Assembly: GCF_900100785.1 (NCBI RefSeq)
Contig: NZ_FNCP01000024.1
Coordinates: 1-64,000, forward strand
DNA: 64,000 bases
DNA from: Desulfosporosinus hippei DSM 8344
Lineage (GTDB): Bacteria > Bacillota > Desulfitobacteriia > Desulfitobacteriales > Desulfitobacteriaceae
Direction of reading: 5' to 3'
The stretch's first letter is position 1. Each line of letters starts with the position of its first letter. The notes beneath the pieces were generated by a model. That model searched no databases. It was not told the origin of the DNA and was given only the letters and a program-made list of their open reading frames with translations. Below, piece after piece: positions 7,461-16,448 of this stretch. Made by a program: the position numbers and the translations under genes.

Positions 7461-7742
7461 TTAATATGGAGGACGCAAACAATGATCATGTTCACTAATA
7501 TTTCGCATTAAGCAAACATTGGTACCTTGGTTGTCAGTAGTCCATTCAAATGTAAAGCGTATGGACATATTCAAACTGCCCTCCCAAATGCTAGCGGTTC
7601 CTTGAATCCGCTTAATCCGAAAAGAAGGATGCTGCCAATCGTCCTGAAACTGATACATCTTATCCATAAAAAGATTTTGAATATCTTTAGGCAATTTTTT
7701 GAAAGCTCGCTTGAAACGAGGGATACTATCAATCTTCATCAT
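7461..7742 (-). CDS. RelE/ParE-type toxin
   Basis: A 93-residue basic protein, with a length and pattern typical of RelE-superfamily mRNA interferases or ParE-like toxins: FKRAFKKLPKDIQNLF helix, then IKRIQGTASIWEGSLNMSIRFTF strands and a terminal RNISEHDHC strand. Its start overlaps the end of the AbrB antitoxin gene by 14 bases. The combination of a RelE-like toxin with an AbrB-type antitoxin supports a type II toxin-antitoxin operon. Confidence 0.75.
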   Translation of the reverse strand: MMKIDSIPRFKRAFKKLPKDIQNLFMDKMYQFQDDWQHPSFRIKRIQGTASIWEGSLNMSIRFTFEWTTDNQGTNVCLMRNISEHDHCLRPPY

Positions 7743-8040
7743 CTTTCCCCAGATCTGTAAGGAAATCTTTCATTGAGTTAAAATGCTTAACTTTACCCGA
7801 TTCTATTTCAGCTTGAGCCTCACGTTCACCCGCTTGCCATTCTTCAGTCCAGAACCACTGCTGATCGGCTGGAATTAACTTTTTAGGTTCTAGGATGATT
7901 CTGCCATCCTCGACACACAACTCGAAAACGTCACCATCTGCCAATCGAAGTTCCCTTTTGACCTCAGCACCAAGTGTGATAACAGAACGTTTTCCTAGTC
8001 GCACAAAGCCAAATGATCTTTTTTTAGCTTGTACTTGCAT
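7729..8040 (-). CDS. AbrB/MazE-type antitoxin
   Basis: A 103-residue protein from ATG 8040 (preceded by AAGGCGG; a longer in-frame extension to 8091 lacks a better site). The N-terminal swapped-hairpin AbrB domain is clear (SVITLGAEVKRELRLADGD, then DGRIILEPKKL). The C-terminal part (WFWTEEWQAGEREAQ and an acidic tail) would bind the toxin. A paralogue without toxin and with a four-codon gap in the AbrB domain lies at 36118. Confidence 0.8.
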   Translation of the reverse strand: MQVQAKKRSFGFVRLGKRSVITLGAEVKRELRLADGDVFELCVEDGRIILEPKKLIPADQQWFWTEEWQAGEREAQAEIESGKVKHFNSMKDFLTDLGKDDED

Positions 8041-8173
8041 ATCTTTACCGCCTTTCAGTATTTCAGATATTCTGTTAGTATAGTATACCATTTATTGCTC
8101 AAACTTAGTTAGTATAGTTGCTGTAAAATTTATCCTTGACCATCCAGATTACCCAGACTGGACAAGAATTCCA

Positions 8174-8224
8174 AGCAGATACCCCCTTAGGCATTTGTGA
8201 TGAAGGCCTAAGGGGGTATCTGCT
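8174..8224. repeat. Long 19-bp perfect hairpin
   Basis: AGCAGATACCCCCTTAGGC (8174-8192) pairs perfectly with 8206-8224 across a 13-base loop. It has no run of T on either strand. It could end readthrough toward the exopolysaccharide operon or be a small palindromic repeat. Confidence 0.6.
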
Positions 8225-8383
8225 GTATTTCAATGGATAAGTGCTTCAGTTTTAGGGAATTTCTTGCGCTGTCTAACTTAAATCTCCTGAGGATATTATT
8301 GCAATTTATCGAGATTCAGCTATTTATGAAAAACAAGGTCTATAGGGGATCGAATGTAGGCAGAGTGTGCTGGAAATATTTGG

Positions 8384-8411
8384 TTGATTAAATTCTATAC
8401 TATTATATAAT
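8384..8411 (+). promoter_or_regulatory. Candidate promoter of the exopolysaccharide operon
   Basis: TTGATT (8384-8389), a 16-bp spacer and a perfect TATAAT (8406-8411) point rightward, giving a leader of about 270 bases before the first gene at 8686. This is the best sigma-A match in the 8041-8685 gap. Confidence 0.5.
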
Positions 8412-8570
8412 TAGCTTAAATATTACGAATTAGTGATTGAGAATTACCTATAAAAGAAATGTCCTATTATGAAGTCATCCTTTATCAGGATAAATCGTAA
8501 TGGCCAGTGTGAGACAATGAATTGCAGTTTGAAGTGGTCACGTATAATTGCAAGGAGTCAAGCGTGAACC

Positions 8571-8615
8571 CGGCACACTCTAATAAGAGTGTGCCCTTTT
8601 AGATAAGGTGTGCCG
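8571..8615 (+). promoter_or_regulatory. Leader with competing terminator and alternative hairpins
   Basis: GGCACACTCT (8572-8581) pairs with AGAGTGTGCC (8586-8595), followed by CTTTTAG, a terminator-like hairpin. The same left arm, CGGCACAC (8571-8578), can instead pair with GTGTGCCG (8608-8615). Mutually exclusive pairing just upstream of the exopolysaccharide operon looks like an attenuator. Confidence 0.45.
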
Positions 8616-8685
8616 TAGAAATTGAAGCATAAGGGGGGTATAGGTACTTTTAGGATTCCTTAATAAAAGGAGGGGATAAAATACA

Positions 8686-9630
8686 TTGAAGATACTGGTG
8701 ACAGGCGGGGCGGGATTTATAGGTTCCCATGTTGTCGATAAATTAATCTGGGAAAAGTTCGAGGTAATTGTAGTTGATGATTTTTCTACAGGAAAACAGG
8801 AGAATGTAAATCCTAAGGCCAGAATCTATCCCTGTGATATTACGAATTCCATAAAGTTATATAGCATTTTCGAGACGGAAAAACCGGAAATTGTAATTCA
8901 TCATGCAGCGCAGATTAGTGTACAGGACTCCTTTAATTCTCCGAATCGGGATGCTGACGTGAATGTCATAGGTACCCTTAATGTTTTGCAAAACTGCATT
9001 AAGCATGGTATCAATAAGCTGATTTATGCTTCGTCGGCGGCGGTCTACGGTGATCCAAGGTACTTACCCATTGATGAAGAGCATCCCTTGAATCCTCTCT
9101 CACCCTATGGAATCTCCAAACATACCCCTGAACATTATATTGGGATGTTTAATGAACTCTACGGTCTTGACTATACTATCCTGCGCTATGCCAATGTCTA
9201 TGGTCCGCGGCAGGATGCCGAGGGCGAGGGTGGGGTTGTTGCTATCTTTATTGATAGAATATTACGGGGTCAAGGGATTGCTATCTTCGGTAATGGCTCT
9301 CAAACAAGAGATTTTATTTACGTCAAGGATATTGCCGAGGCGAACCTGGCAGCAATACCAAGAGGGTCATGTGAAATAATTAATATCAGTACAAATCTGG
9401 AGACTTCGGTCAACGATTTATTCAGAGCTTTGTGTGTTATAAGCAGTAGCTTTAGGCAGCCTGATTATCAACCGGAACGGTTAGGGGATATCAGGCATAG
9501 TTATTTAGATAATAAGAAGGCTCAAAGCAAGTTGAACTGGCAGCCTAAATACACTCTTTTTGATGGACTGGCCAGAACCTTTGATTACTATAAAGCGGAT
9601 CGGAGTGAGGTCGTCGAGCTGGCTAAGTGA
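8686..9630 (+). CDS. NAD-dependent sugar epimerase/dehydratase (GalE-like)
   Basis: A 314-residue extended short-chain dehydrogenase. The Rossmann motif GGAGFIG is at residues 7-13, the catalytic Ser at about 116-117 (YASSAAVYG) and the YxxxK pair at Tyr141/Lys145 (YGISK). RYANVYGPRQ and the GDIRHS motif are typical of UDP-glucose/UDP-GlcNAc 4-epimerases, so it probably supplies an activated sugar for the polymer. The TTG start lies behind AAAAGGAGGGG. It is the first gene of a rightward run of exopolysaccharide genes. Confidence 0.85.
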   Translation: MKILVTGGAGFIGSHVVDKLIWEKFEVIVVDDFSTGKQENVNPKARIYPCDITNSIKLYSIFETEKPEIVIHHAAQISVQDSFNSPNRDADVNVIGTLNVLQNCIKHGINKLIYASSAAVYGDPRYLPIDEEHPLNPLSPYGISKHTPEHYIGMFNELYGLDYTILRYANVYGPRQDAEGEGGVVAIFIDRILRGQGIAIFGNGSQTRDFIYVKDIAEANLAAIPRGSCEIINISTNLETSVNDLFRALCVISSSFRQPDYQPERLGDIRHSYLDNKKAQSKLNWQPKYTLFDGLARTFDYYKADRSEVVELAK

Positions 9631-9657
9631 GGGAGAGAGGATTAAGGGGGAGGGAGA

Positions 9658-10509
9658 ATGGCAGAGGGGACAATAGAGCGGGAGCTGCAAGGATTTGCTG
9701 AGGCAGAGGTTGCGGTAATCAGCTCAAAGCTCGATGACAAGAAGAAAGCTATAAGTCAGTGTCTGGAAGAAGGAAAGGAAGTTGTTATTGTTCCGGATAT
9801 AGTTGACATCCTCTTATACAGTGCCATACCCCAGTATGTTGAGGACAGATTATTACTAAGGATCAAGCCGCCGGGTTTAGGTGTGGGGCAGCAGTGTGTT
9901 AAAAGAGTCTTTGACATAATCGGTGCCTTAATCATCCTACTAGTTTTAAGTCCGATTATGATTTTGCTGCTGCTGCTGATACCTATTTTGTCGCCGGGTC
10001 CGGCGATCTTTAAGCAAGAACGATTAGGAAAAAATGGTCTGATATTTAAAGTGATCAAATTCCGGTCAATGGTTAATAACGCTGAAGAAACAACGGGACC
10101 GGTACTGGCCACTGAGAAAGATCCCAGAATAACTAGATTTGGAGGCTTTTTGCGGGGGGCCAGATTAGATGAGCTGCCACAATTTATTAATGTCTTAAAA
10201 GGGGACATGAGTATTGTCGGTCCCCGGCCTGAACGGGAATTTTTTGTCAATCAGTACCGGGAGTCAGTGCCGTATTATGGTTATAGAATGTCTGTAAAGC
10301 CCGGTATTACCGGACTGGCCCAGGTTAAGGGAAACTATAGGACGACTCCTGAGGATAAACTCAGGTGCGATTTGATGTATATAACCAACTACTCCTTTTG
10401 GCTGGATCTATCTATTCTGCTTCAAACCATAGGAGTAGTGTTTCAAAGAGATAGGGCCGCCGGGTTAACCATTCAAACAAATTCAAGGCTGAAGAAATTG
10501 GTTTCCTAA
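9658..10509 (+). CDS. Priming sugar-phosphate transferase (bacterial sugar transferase family)
   Basis: A 283-residue protein whose C-terminal two thirds form a PF02397 domain: one membrane segment (FDIIGALIILLVLSPIMI), then KQERLGKNG, FRSMVNNAE, LDELPQFINVLKGDMSIVGPRPE and KPGITGLAQV. Such enzymes move a sugar phosphate from UDP-sugar to undecaprenyl phosphate to start a repeat unit. The first 80 residues resemble the end of the nucleotide-binding-like domain of long polyisoprenyl-phosphate transferases, but the usual four preceding membrane helices are absent, so this is a shortened form. ATG follows GGGGGAGGGAGA. Confidence 0.9.
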   Translation: MAEGTIERELQGFAEAEVAVISSKLDDKKKAISQCLEEGKEVVIVPDIVDILLYSAIPQYVEDRLLLRIKPPGLGVGQQCVKRVFDIIGALIILLVLSPIMILLLLLIPILSPGPAIFKQERLGKNGLIFKVIKFRSMVNNAEETTGPVLATEKDPRITRFGGFLRGARLDELPQFINVLKGDMSIVGPRPEREFFVNQYRESVPYYGYRMSVKPGITGLAQVKGNYRTTPEDKLRCDLMYITNYSFWLDLSILLQTIGVVFQRDRAAGLTIQTNSRLKKLVS

Positions 10510-10541
10510 CCCAACTATATCGAAGGACTATAGAGGTGGTT

Positions 10542-11681
10542 ATGGCTAAGAATAATAAAAAGGTTGCCTTTTTAGCAAAAGAATACCGTCACTTAGAGGC
10601 TTTTCATCTTCCCTTCATGAAATTGCTGCAGACTAAGGGATATGCAGTTCACGCCTATGCCGCTCCTGATGATAGTAAGGCGAATATCGCGGCAGAAGGA
10701 TTCCTTTGTCATGATACGCCCTTTCACCGGAATCCCTTTAAGTTATCCTACCTTCGTGTTTTAAGAGAATTGGTGAAAAGCTTCAAGCAAGAAGATTTTA
10801 GTTTAGTTCATGTAAATACTCCGGTAGCAGGGGTCTTAGGAAGGATTGCTGCCCAAAGAGCTCGTGTTCGTCGAGTGATCTATACTGCCCATGGTTTCCA
10901 TTTTTACTCCGGGGCACCTTTAATCAATTGGGTCATATATTACCCCATCGAGCGATTAATGGCCCGCTTTACGGATTTTCTGATCACTATCAATAGAGAA
11001 GACTTCGCCAGAGCTAGACAGTTTCCGGTCAGAAAAGAGGTTGTTAATATTCCGGGAGTAGGTGTAGACGTTGAGAAACTCAATCCTTATAAGAGATTTG
11101 AAAATCGGACTGGCTTTAGAGAAACCTTAGGTATAGGTGCTAAAGACTTTGTGATTGTCTGTGTGGCAGAGCTGACGTCCAATAAAAATCACCGACAATT
11201 AATTGACGCCGTAGGGAAATTGGTGAAAAGAAGCAATCAAGTCCAATGTTTATTCGTAGGCACCGGTGATAATGAAGAGTTTCTGAAGGAATTAGTCTGT
11301 CGCAAAGGATTAAAAGGTACTATTAGATTCTTGGGGTTCAGACAGGATGTTCCTGAGATCTTGGCCGCATCCGATGTGTTAGTGCTTCTCTCAAAACGTG
11401 AAGGCTTACCGAAAGCCTTAATGGAAGGGATGGCCAGTGGGAAGCCGATTGTAGCAACAGAAATCAGAGGGAATCGGGATTTAATCGTCCATGGGGAAAA
11501 CGGCATCTTAGTCCCGATTGGAGATGTAAAGTCAACGGTGGCAGCCTTGCAGGAATTAGCCGGGGATGCTGATCACCAGAAAACAATGGGCTCTAAGAAT
11601 CTGGAAACTATAAAACGATATTCACTGGATCAAATAAGCGCCAGGCTTGAATTACTTTACGATAAAGCCCTTTCCGGCTGA
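10542..11681 (+). CDS. GT4-family glycosyltransferase
   Basis: About 379 residues from ATG 10542 (a GTG two codons earlier overlaps the AGAGGTGG site). It has the two Rossmann domains of GT-B enzymes: an N-terminal acceptor domain with HVNTPVAGVLGRIAA and YTAHGFHF, and a C-terminal donor domain with LGFRQDVPEILA and the E-x7-E motif in REGLPKALMEGMA. The sequence is close to EpsD/PglA-type transferases that add the second sugar to the lipid-linked primer. Cytoplasmic face of the membrane. Confidence 0.88.
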   Translation: MAKNNKKVAFLAKEYRHLEAFHLPFMKLLQTKGYAVHAYAAPDDSKANIAAEGFLCHDTPFHRNPFKLSYLRVLRELVKSFKQEDFSLVHVNTPVAGVLGRIAAQRARVRRVIYTAHGFHFYSGAPLINWVIYYPIERLMARFTDFLITINREDFARARQFPVRKEVVNIPGVGVDVEKLNPYKRFENRTGFRETLGIGAKDFVIVCVAELTSNKNHRQLIDAVGKLVKRSNQVQCLFVGTGDNEEFLKELVCRKGLKGTIRFLGFRQDVPEILAASDVLVLLSKREGLPKALMEGMASGKPIVATEIRGNRDLIVHGENGILVPIGDVKSTVAALQELAGDADHQKTMGSKNLETIKRYSLDQISARLELLYDKALSG

Positions 11682-11744
11682 TGAAATAGTGGGCCTTGAA
11701 TCTCTGAAGGGGAATGATTTAGAGGATAAGGAGTTATTTCTCAA

Positions 11745-12638
11745 GTGATTTTTGATTCTATAGTAAGAATGTTCTCAAGGCCAAATTGGAAATTGGCAGT
11801 TAGGGAATTTAAGAACAATGAGGATTTAAGGATCATTGATTATGAAGAACTAGTGTATAAACCACTTAAGCTGAAGGGGGATTATTGGTGCGCGGATCCC
11901 TTTATCTGCAGTGATCATAATCATTTATATGTGTTTTTTGAGTGCTATTTGAAGGGCAAGCAAAAAGGGGTAATAGCCGTCGGGGAATATACAGATGGCT
12001 CAATTAGCGGGATAAGAGTCATAATCGAGCAAGACTATCATATGTCCTATCCTTGTGTCTTTAAAGATAAGACGGCTTTTTATATGATACCTGAGACATC
12101 GGATAATAGGACCATAGAATTATATCGGTCCAATGACTTCCCTGATGGTTGGGAACTCATTAAAGTCCTGCAGGAAGATATTCGCTGTGTTGATACAACA
12201 GTCTTCAGTTATGACAATAACTTATATGCTCTGGGATATCTATTAAACAGTCAGAAAATCTGTTTATTTAATTTAGACCTGTCAAATTTAACCCTAACCA
12301 AGCTAGAGGAGATCACAGCCATAGATAGGCCGGCGGGGAATATCATTAATTTTCAGGGGAGATTAATCAGACCGATCCAAGTATCAAAGAGGAAATATGG
12401 TGATGGGATTGTATTCAAAGAAATTGTCTCCTTAAAAAATGGACATTTTCAGGAGCATAAGCTCTCAGGGGTACAGGGACAGGACATTAGGGTTGAAGGA
12501 GAAAGTAAAATTCACAGGGTACATACCTTTAATAGAATTAATCAAGTCGAGATTATCGACTATTCCAAGGATTCCTTTGATCTAATCAGACCGGTGAGGC
12601 TTATAAAGTCCAGACTGACGGGAAAAGCATGCTGGTAG
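11745..12638 (+). CDS. Beta-propeller protein of polysaccharide loci (GINT1 N-terminal-like)
   Basis: A 297-residue protein starting at GTG after AAGGAG. Repeated blade-like segments (YWCADPFI, HLYVFFE, MSYPCVFKDK, FYMIPETS, TIELYRS) with conserved DPF and PE motifs match five-bladed propellers found in polysaccharide biosynthesis clusters and at the N-terminus of plant glucosamine inositolphosphorylceramide transferase. It probably binds or modifies a sugar intermediate; no catalytic assignment is possible. It lies between glycosyltransferase genes in the same direction. Confidence 0.65.
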   Translation: MIFDSIVRMFSRPNWKLAVREFKNNEDLRIIDYEELVYKPLKLKGDYWCADPFICSDHNHLYVFFECYLKGKQKGVIAVGEYTDGSISGIRVIIEQDYHMSYPCVFKDKTAFYMIPETSDNRTIELYRSNDFPDGWELIKVLQEDIRCVDTTVFSYDNNLYALGYLLNSQKICLFNLDLSNLTLTKLEEITAIDRPAGNIINFQGRLIRPIQVSKRKYGDGIVFKEIVSLKNGHFQEHKLSGVQGQDIRVEGESKIHRVHTFNRINQVEIIDYSKDSFDLIRPVRLIKSRLTGKACW

Positions 12639-12669
12639 ATGTGTCAATCTAAGTTTAGGAGATTGGTTT

Positions 12670-13740
12670 ATGGAAGGTGAAGCTAAAAATAAACGAATTG
12701 CTTTTGTCATTGGTAATCTGCAAAGGGATGGTGCGGAAAGAGTAATCTCTATCTTAGCCGAATACTATTGTCAAAAAGGCTGGGCTGTAGACATCTTAAC
12801 CTTATTAAATGACCAATGTGACTATAGCATCCATCCAAAGATAAAGCTGATTCCCATCTGTCGAGTCAATCATTCCTATTATCGAAATATTGTCTTTTGG
12901 ATAAGAGGGATTCGCAAATACCTCCTTGCTCATAATCCGGACAAGCTGGTGTCCTTTGTGGCCAGGATCAATATTTTAACCTTAATAGCCAGCCTTCATC
13001 TTAAAACAAGGATTATTGTTTCGGAACGCAATGACCCTGCGGCAGATGGCAGAAGCAGGTTTGTTCGCTGGGCGACATTTCTTTCATATAGATTAGCGGA
13101 TTGCATTATTTTTCAGACAAAGTGGGCGCAGTCTTGTTTTCCTGAGAATATCGTCAATAAAAGTGCGGTTATTCTGAACCCTGTGCAGGTATCCTGTCTT
13201 GCTGCGAAAGCAAAAAAGAAAAAAATAGTGGCCGTGGGCAGATTAGAGCCCCAAAAAAATCATAGCATGCTGCTGGAGGCATTTGCTGAAATAAAGAAAA
13301 AATATCCGGACTATGAGTTGCATATTTACGGTGACGGCTGCTTGAAACACTCTATGAAGCAAAGAATTAGGGATTTGGGCTTAAAAGATTCTGTTCAATT
13401 GCCGGGAAACGTAAACAATATCCATGCCAGAATGGCTGATGCCGAACTATTCGTACTGCCATCCAATTACGAGGGCCTTTCTAATGCCTTGTTAGAAGCC
13501 ATGATGATGGGATTGCCTTGTATTTCTACTAACTGTGCAGGCTCTAACGAGATAATCCATGCTGGGATCAATGGGTTGATTGTTACCGTAGGAGATACTA
13601 ACGAACTAATTGAGGCCCTTAAGAAAGTCATTGAAAATCCGGAACTAGCAGCATCCCTGGGAGAAAACGCTAAGCAGTCTTCGATTGCCTTTGCTAGCGG
13701 TAGTGTTCTGAAACAGTGGGAGAGCATTATCGAAAAATAA
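12670..13740 (+). CDS. GT4-family glycosyltransferase
   Basis: A 356-residue GT-B enzyme with GNLQRDGAERVISILA (acceptor domain, GGAE-like loop), SERNDP, VAVGRLEPQKNHSMLLEAF at the donor domain start and the E-x7-E motif in YEGLSNALLEAMM. Closest in pattern to GalNAc/glucosyl transferases of the PglH/EpsF kind. It follows AGGAG and a 31-bp gap, within the exopolysaccharide operon. Confidence 0.88.
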   Translation: MEGEAKNKRIAFVIGNLQRDGAERVISILAEYYCQKGWAVDILTLLNDQCDYSIHPKIKLIPICRVNHSYYRNIVFWIRGIRKYLLAHNPDKLVSFVARINILTLIASLHLKTRIIVSERNDPAADGRSRFVRWATFLSYRLADCIIFQTKWAQSCFPENIVNKSAVILNPVQVSCLAAKAKKKKIVAVGRLEPQKNHSMLLEAFAEIKKKYPDYELHIYGDGCLKHSMKQRIRDLGLKDSVQLPGNVNNIHARMADAELFVLPSNYEGLSNALLEAMMMGLPCISTNCAGSNEIIHAGINGLIVTVGDTNELIEALKKVIENPELAASLGENAKQSSIAFASGSVLKQWESIIEK

Positions 13741-13803
13741 TTGATAATACCACCCTAATAAGCTGTCACCGAGTACCGGAAGGGAGCAGAAGGGAGTAAA
13801 GGA

Positions 13804-13863
13804 ATGAAGCCGAGGATCAGCAGTGAAGGACTAAGATCCTTTAGACAGTGGCTCAAACCATAA
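13804..13863 (+). CDS. Possible 19-residue leader peptide overlapping the flippase start
   Basis: ATG 13804 follows a strong GGGAGTAAAGG site and encodes MKPRISSEGLRSFRQWLKP before TAA at 13861-13863. The last A of that stop codon is the first base of the ATG at 13863 (TAATG), the likely flippase start. This arrangement would couple flippase translation to the short ORF; it may equally be a chance ORF. Confidence 0.35.
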   Translation: MKPRISSEGLRSFRQWLKP

Positions 13864-15287
13864 TGATCAAGATTTTTAAAAATCTCCTCTATATGTTCAT
13901 CAGTAATGTAGCGGTCAGAGGGTTAACGGCTGTAGCAACCATTATGTTAGCTCGCTACTTAGGGGCCAGAGGCTACGGAATATTAAGTGTAGCCCTTGCT
14001 TATTATTCAATCGCCGGATTTTTTGCTGATTTAGGTCTGACTCATACATTTATCAGAGAGGCAGCCAAGCCGGAGGCCAACACTTCATTGTTGCTGGGAA
14101 CGGCCATTAAATTGCGCCTTAGCTTTGCCCTTCTGACAGGGGTATTGGTTTTTTCAAGTGTCTATTTTGTTTACCCTGACGCTTATGTCCGAAGAATTGT
14201 TTTGTTAGTTACCATACCTACAATCCTGGGAGCATCAATTCAAGGAGTAGGGATGGCATTTTTCCAAGGCTTGCAGGAAATGAAATTTACAGCTTTGATT
14301 AGTATAGCTTCAGGGCTGGTTACCGCCGTGACAATACTGCTGGGTATTAAACTGCAGTGGGGGTTAAACTCTCTGGCCTTGGTTTATGGTTTATCGTCGG
14401 CGGGAGGTGCCCTGGCCAGTATGCTGCTTTTAAAGTCCTACAGTATTCAGCTTAAAGGCTGGCATAAAGGCTTGTTAAGTGGACTGGGTGCTTTTACCTT
14501 TAGCGGCATCTTCGGTTTAGCCCTGCCTCAGCTGGGGCCCCTCATTCTGGAGAAGGTTACGAATTTGAGCCAAGTTGGGTTCTTTTCCGCTGCCTATCGC
14601 ATACCGGCCTTGCTGTATCAACTGCCCGGTACAGTAGCAGTAGCCTTTTACCCGGCCTTGTTTTCTATAGCCGCTGTCAATTTAGCGGAACACAAAGGGC
14701 TTTGTGTTAATGAACTTAAGATTATGAGTTGCTTGGGATTTGCCTTAGCCTTTCCTTTTGCCCTCTATCCAAGTGAACTCATGGAAGTCTTGTTTGGGCG
14801 GGAGTGGGCTCAGGAGGCTGCAACGATTTTAAGAGTTTTAGCCTGGCTGGTTGCCCTCCAGTCTGTTAACTATTCCTTAGGAGATGCTCTGACCACCAGA
14901 AATCTGCAAAGCCGAAGAACTTATGGCTATGGAATTGCCCTTTTATTGGGGATGAGCTGCTATTGGATTTTGGGAGCTAACTATGGAGCGCTGGGAGCTG
15001 CTTACGCAGCCCTATTGGTGGAAACCCTACTGATGATTTTATTTACCACCTTTAATCCCGTTGGCCCGGCTCTGTTGGTTAAAGGGATTTTGAAAAACCT
15101 GATTGCTCTAAGCATCGTACTAGCTATAGGCACTTTAATTCAGATCGGTAATCCTTTGCTGGGATCAATATTATTAGAAGGTCTTTTTCTAATCATAGTC
15201 TTGGGACTTGATAGGGAGATAAGGCTGACCATAAAGTCCTTGATTACTAATCGATTGAAAATGGGGTTTGAGAGTGGAGCTAAATAA
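13863..15287 (+). CDS. Lipid-linked oligosaccharide flippase (Wzx-like)
   Basis: About 474 residues from ATG 13863 (a GTG at 13848 is in frame but has no ribosome binding site). Twelve to fourteen hydrophobic segments without a soluble domain, with NLLYMFISNVAVRGLTAV at the N-terminus and ARYLGARGYG, the standard start of RfbX/Wzx flippases of the MATE-like MOP superfamily. It would turn the undecaprenyl-linked repeat unit across the membrane. Confidence 0.88.
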   Translation: MIKIFKNLLYMFISNVAVRGLTAVATIMLARYLGARGYGILSVALAYYSIAGFFADLGLTHTFIREAAKPEANTSLLLGTAIKLRLSFALLTGVLVFSSVYFVYPDAYVRRIVLLVTIPTILGASIQGVGMAFFQGLQEMKFTALISIASGLVTAVTILLGIKLQWGLNSLALVYGLSSAGGALASMLLLKSYSIQLKGWHKGLLSGLGAFTFSGIFGLALPQLGPLILEKVTNLSQVGFFSAAYRIPALLYQLPGTVAVAFYPALFSIAAVNLAEHKGLCVNELKIMSCLGFALAFPFALYPSELMEVLFGREWAQEAATILRVLAWLVALQSVNYSLGDALTTRNLQSRRTYGYGIALLLGMSCYWILGANYGALGAAYAALLVETLLMILFTTFNPVGPALLVKGILKNLIALSIVLAIGTLIQIGNPLLGSILLEGLFLIIVLGLDREIRLTIKSLITNRLKMGFESGAK

Positions 15288-16398
15288 AAAAGTGCTTTTT
15301 TTCATTCCTGAATTGGGCAATGGGGGGATTGAAAAGGTTGTCATTACTTTAGGCCAAAGGCTGAAGGATATCTATGATGTGTACATCTATGCTGAGGTAC
15401 AGATTAATCCGAACTTTAAGGGTACAAGAAAAAATTTAACCATTATACCTACAGGCAGTAATCCTAAGGTTCTAAAGCATAAGTATTTTTTGCAAAGAGC
15501 TCTTAAGTTCCGCTCTATTATTCGCAAGTACCGTCCGGATATTATCATATCTGCCTATCCGAGAGTCAACGCCATTGCTGGGCTGGCCCTCAAATTATCC
15601 CAGCCGAAACCGAAATGGATCCTCTCGGATCATGGTGATCCCAGTCTGTATCTGGGAGAAAAGGGTATTCGGCGTTGGCTGAAAAGGTCTTTGCTTAGGA
15701 GAATGACAGGTGAGGCTCAAGCCTGTGTAGCAATTTCCAACTCTGTGAGGGTTCAGATGGAAGAAGTTTATCAATGCGGGCAGGTGAAGGTTCTGGCTAA
15801 TCCCCTCGATTTACAAGGTATATCGGTATTAGCTAAGGAACCGGTCAGCCATCCTTGGTTTAGCGAATCCATCCCCATCATCATTTCAGTGGGCAGATTA
15901 ACCAAGTCTAAAGACTTTGAGACATTAATTAAAGCCTTTAAGCTTGTGCTGGGAGCATTAAACGCTCGATTAGTCATTCTGGGCGATGGATCTGAAAGAA
16001 ATCACTTAGTTCAATTAGCTAAAGAACTTAAGCTGGAGTCTAAAATTTGGTTTGCAGGTTATGCCCCCAACCCTTATAAATATGTGTCTCGCTCTACTGT
16101 ATTTGCTTTTTCGTCCACATCAGAAGGCCAAGGCATGGTATTGCTGGAAGCCATGGCTCTCAATATACCAATTGTCACAACGGGCTTTGAGGGGGTAAAT
16201 GATGTTATAAGCAATCAGGTATCCGGATTAGTTGTCACAGTAGGTGACTCAAATAGCCTGGGAAATTGTCTTATTTCCCTTTTGGAAAGTGAAGGTCTCA
16301 GATCAGAGCTATCCGGAGCCGCCTGCCTGACCTTGGAAAAGCACTCCTTAGACCATGCCTCCGGCCAATATATCCAGCTTATTGAGGAGATTGTCTAA
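15268..16398 (+). CDS. GT4-family glycosyltransferase
   Basis: A 376-residue GT-B enzyme whose TTG start overlaps the flippase end by 20 bases. Features: LGNGGIEKVVITLGQRL, LSDHGDPSLY, SVGRLTKSKDFETLIKAF and E-x7-E in SEGQGMVLLEAMA. Belongs to the same subgroup as the next gene, with which it shares domain layout, suggesting an old duplication. Confidence 0.87.
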   Translation: MRVELNKKVLFFIPELGNGGIEKVVITLGQRLKDIYDVYIYAEVQINPNFKGTRKNLTIIPTGSNPKVLKHKYFLQRALKFRSIIRKYRPDIIISAYPRVNAIAGLALKLSQPKPKWILSDHGDPSLYLGEKGIRRWLKRSLLRRMTGEAQACVAISNSVRVQMEEVYQCGQVKVLANPLDLQGISVLAKEPVSHPWFSESIPIIISVGRLTKSKDFETLIKAFKLVLGALNARLVILGDGSERNHLVQLAKELKLESKIWFAGYAPNPYKYVSRSTVFAFSSTSEGQGMVLLEAMALNIPIVTTGFEGVNDVISNQVSGLVVTVGDSNSLGNCLISLLESEGLRSELSGAACLTLEKHSLDHASGQYIQLIEEIV

Positions 16399-16448
16399 GA
16401 GATCGTGCAATCAAGCTATTGCTACTTGATTAGGATAGGAGAAAAAAG

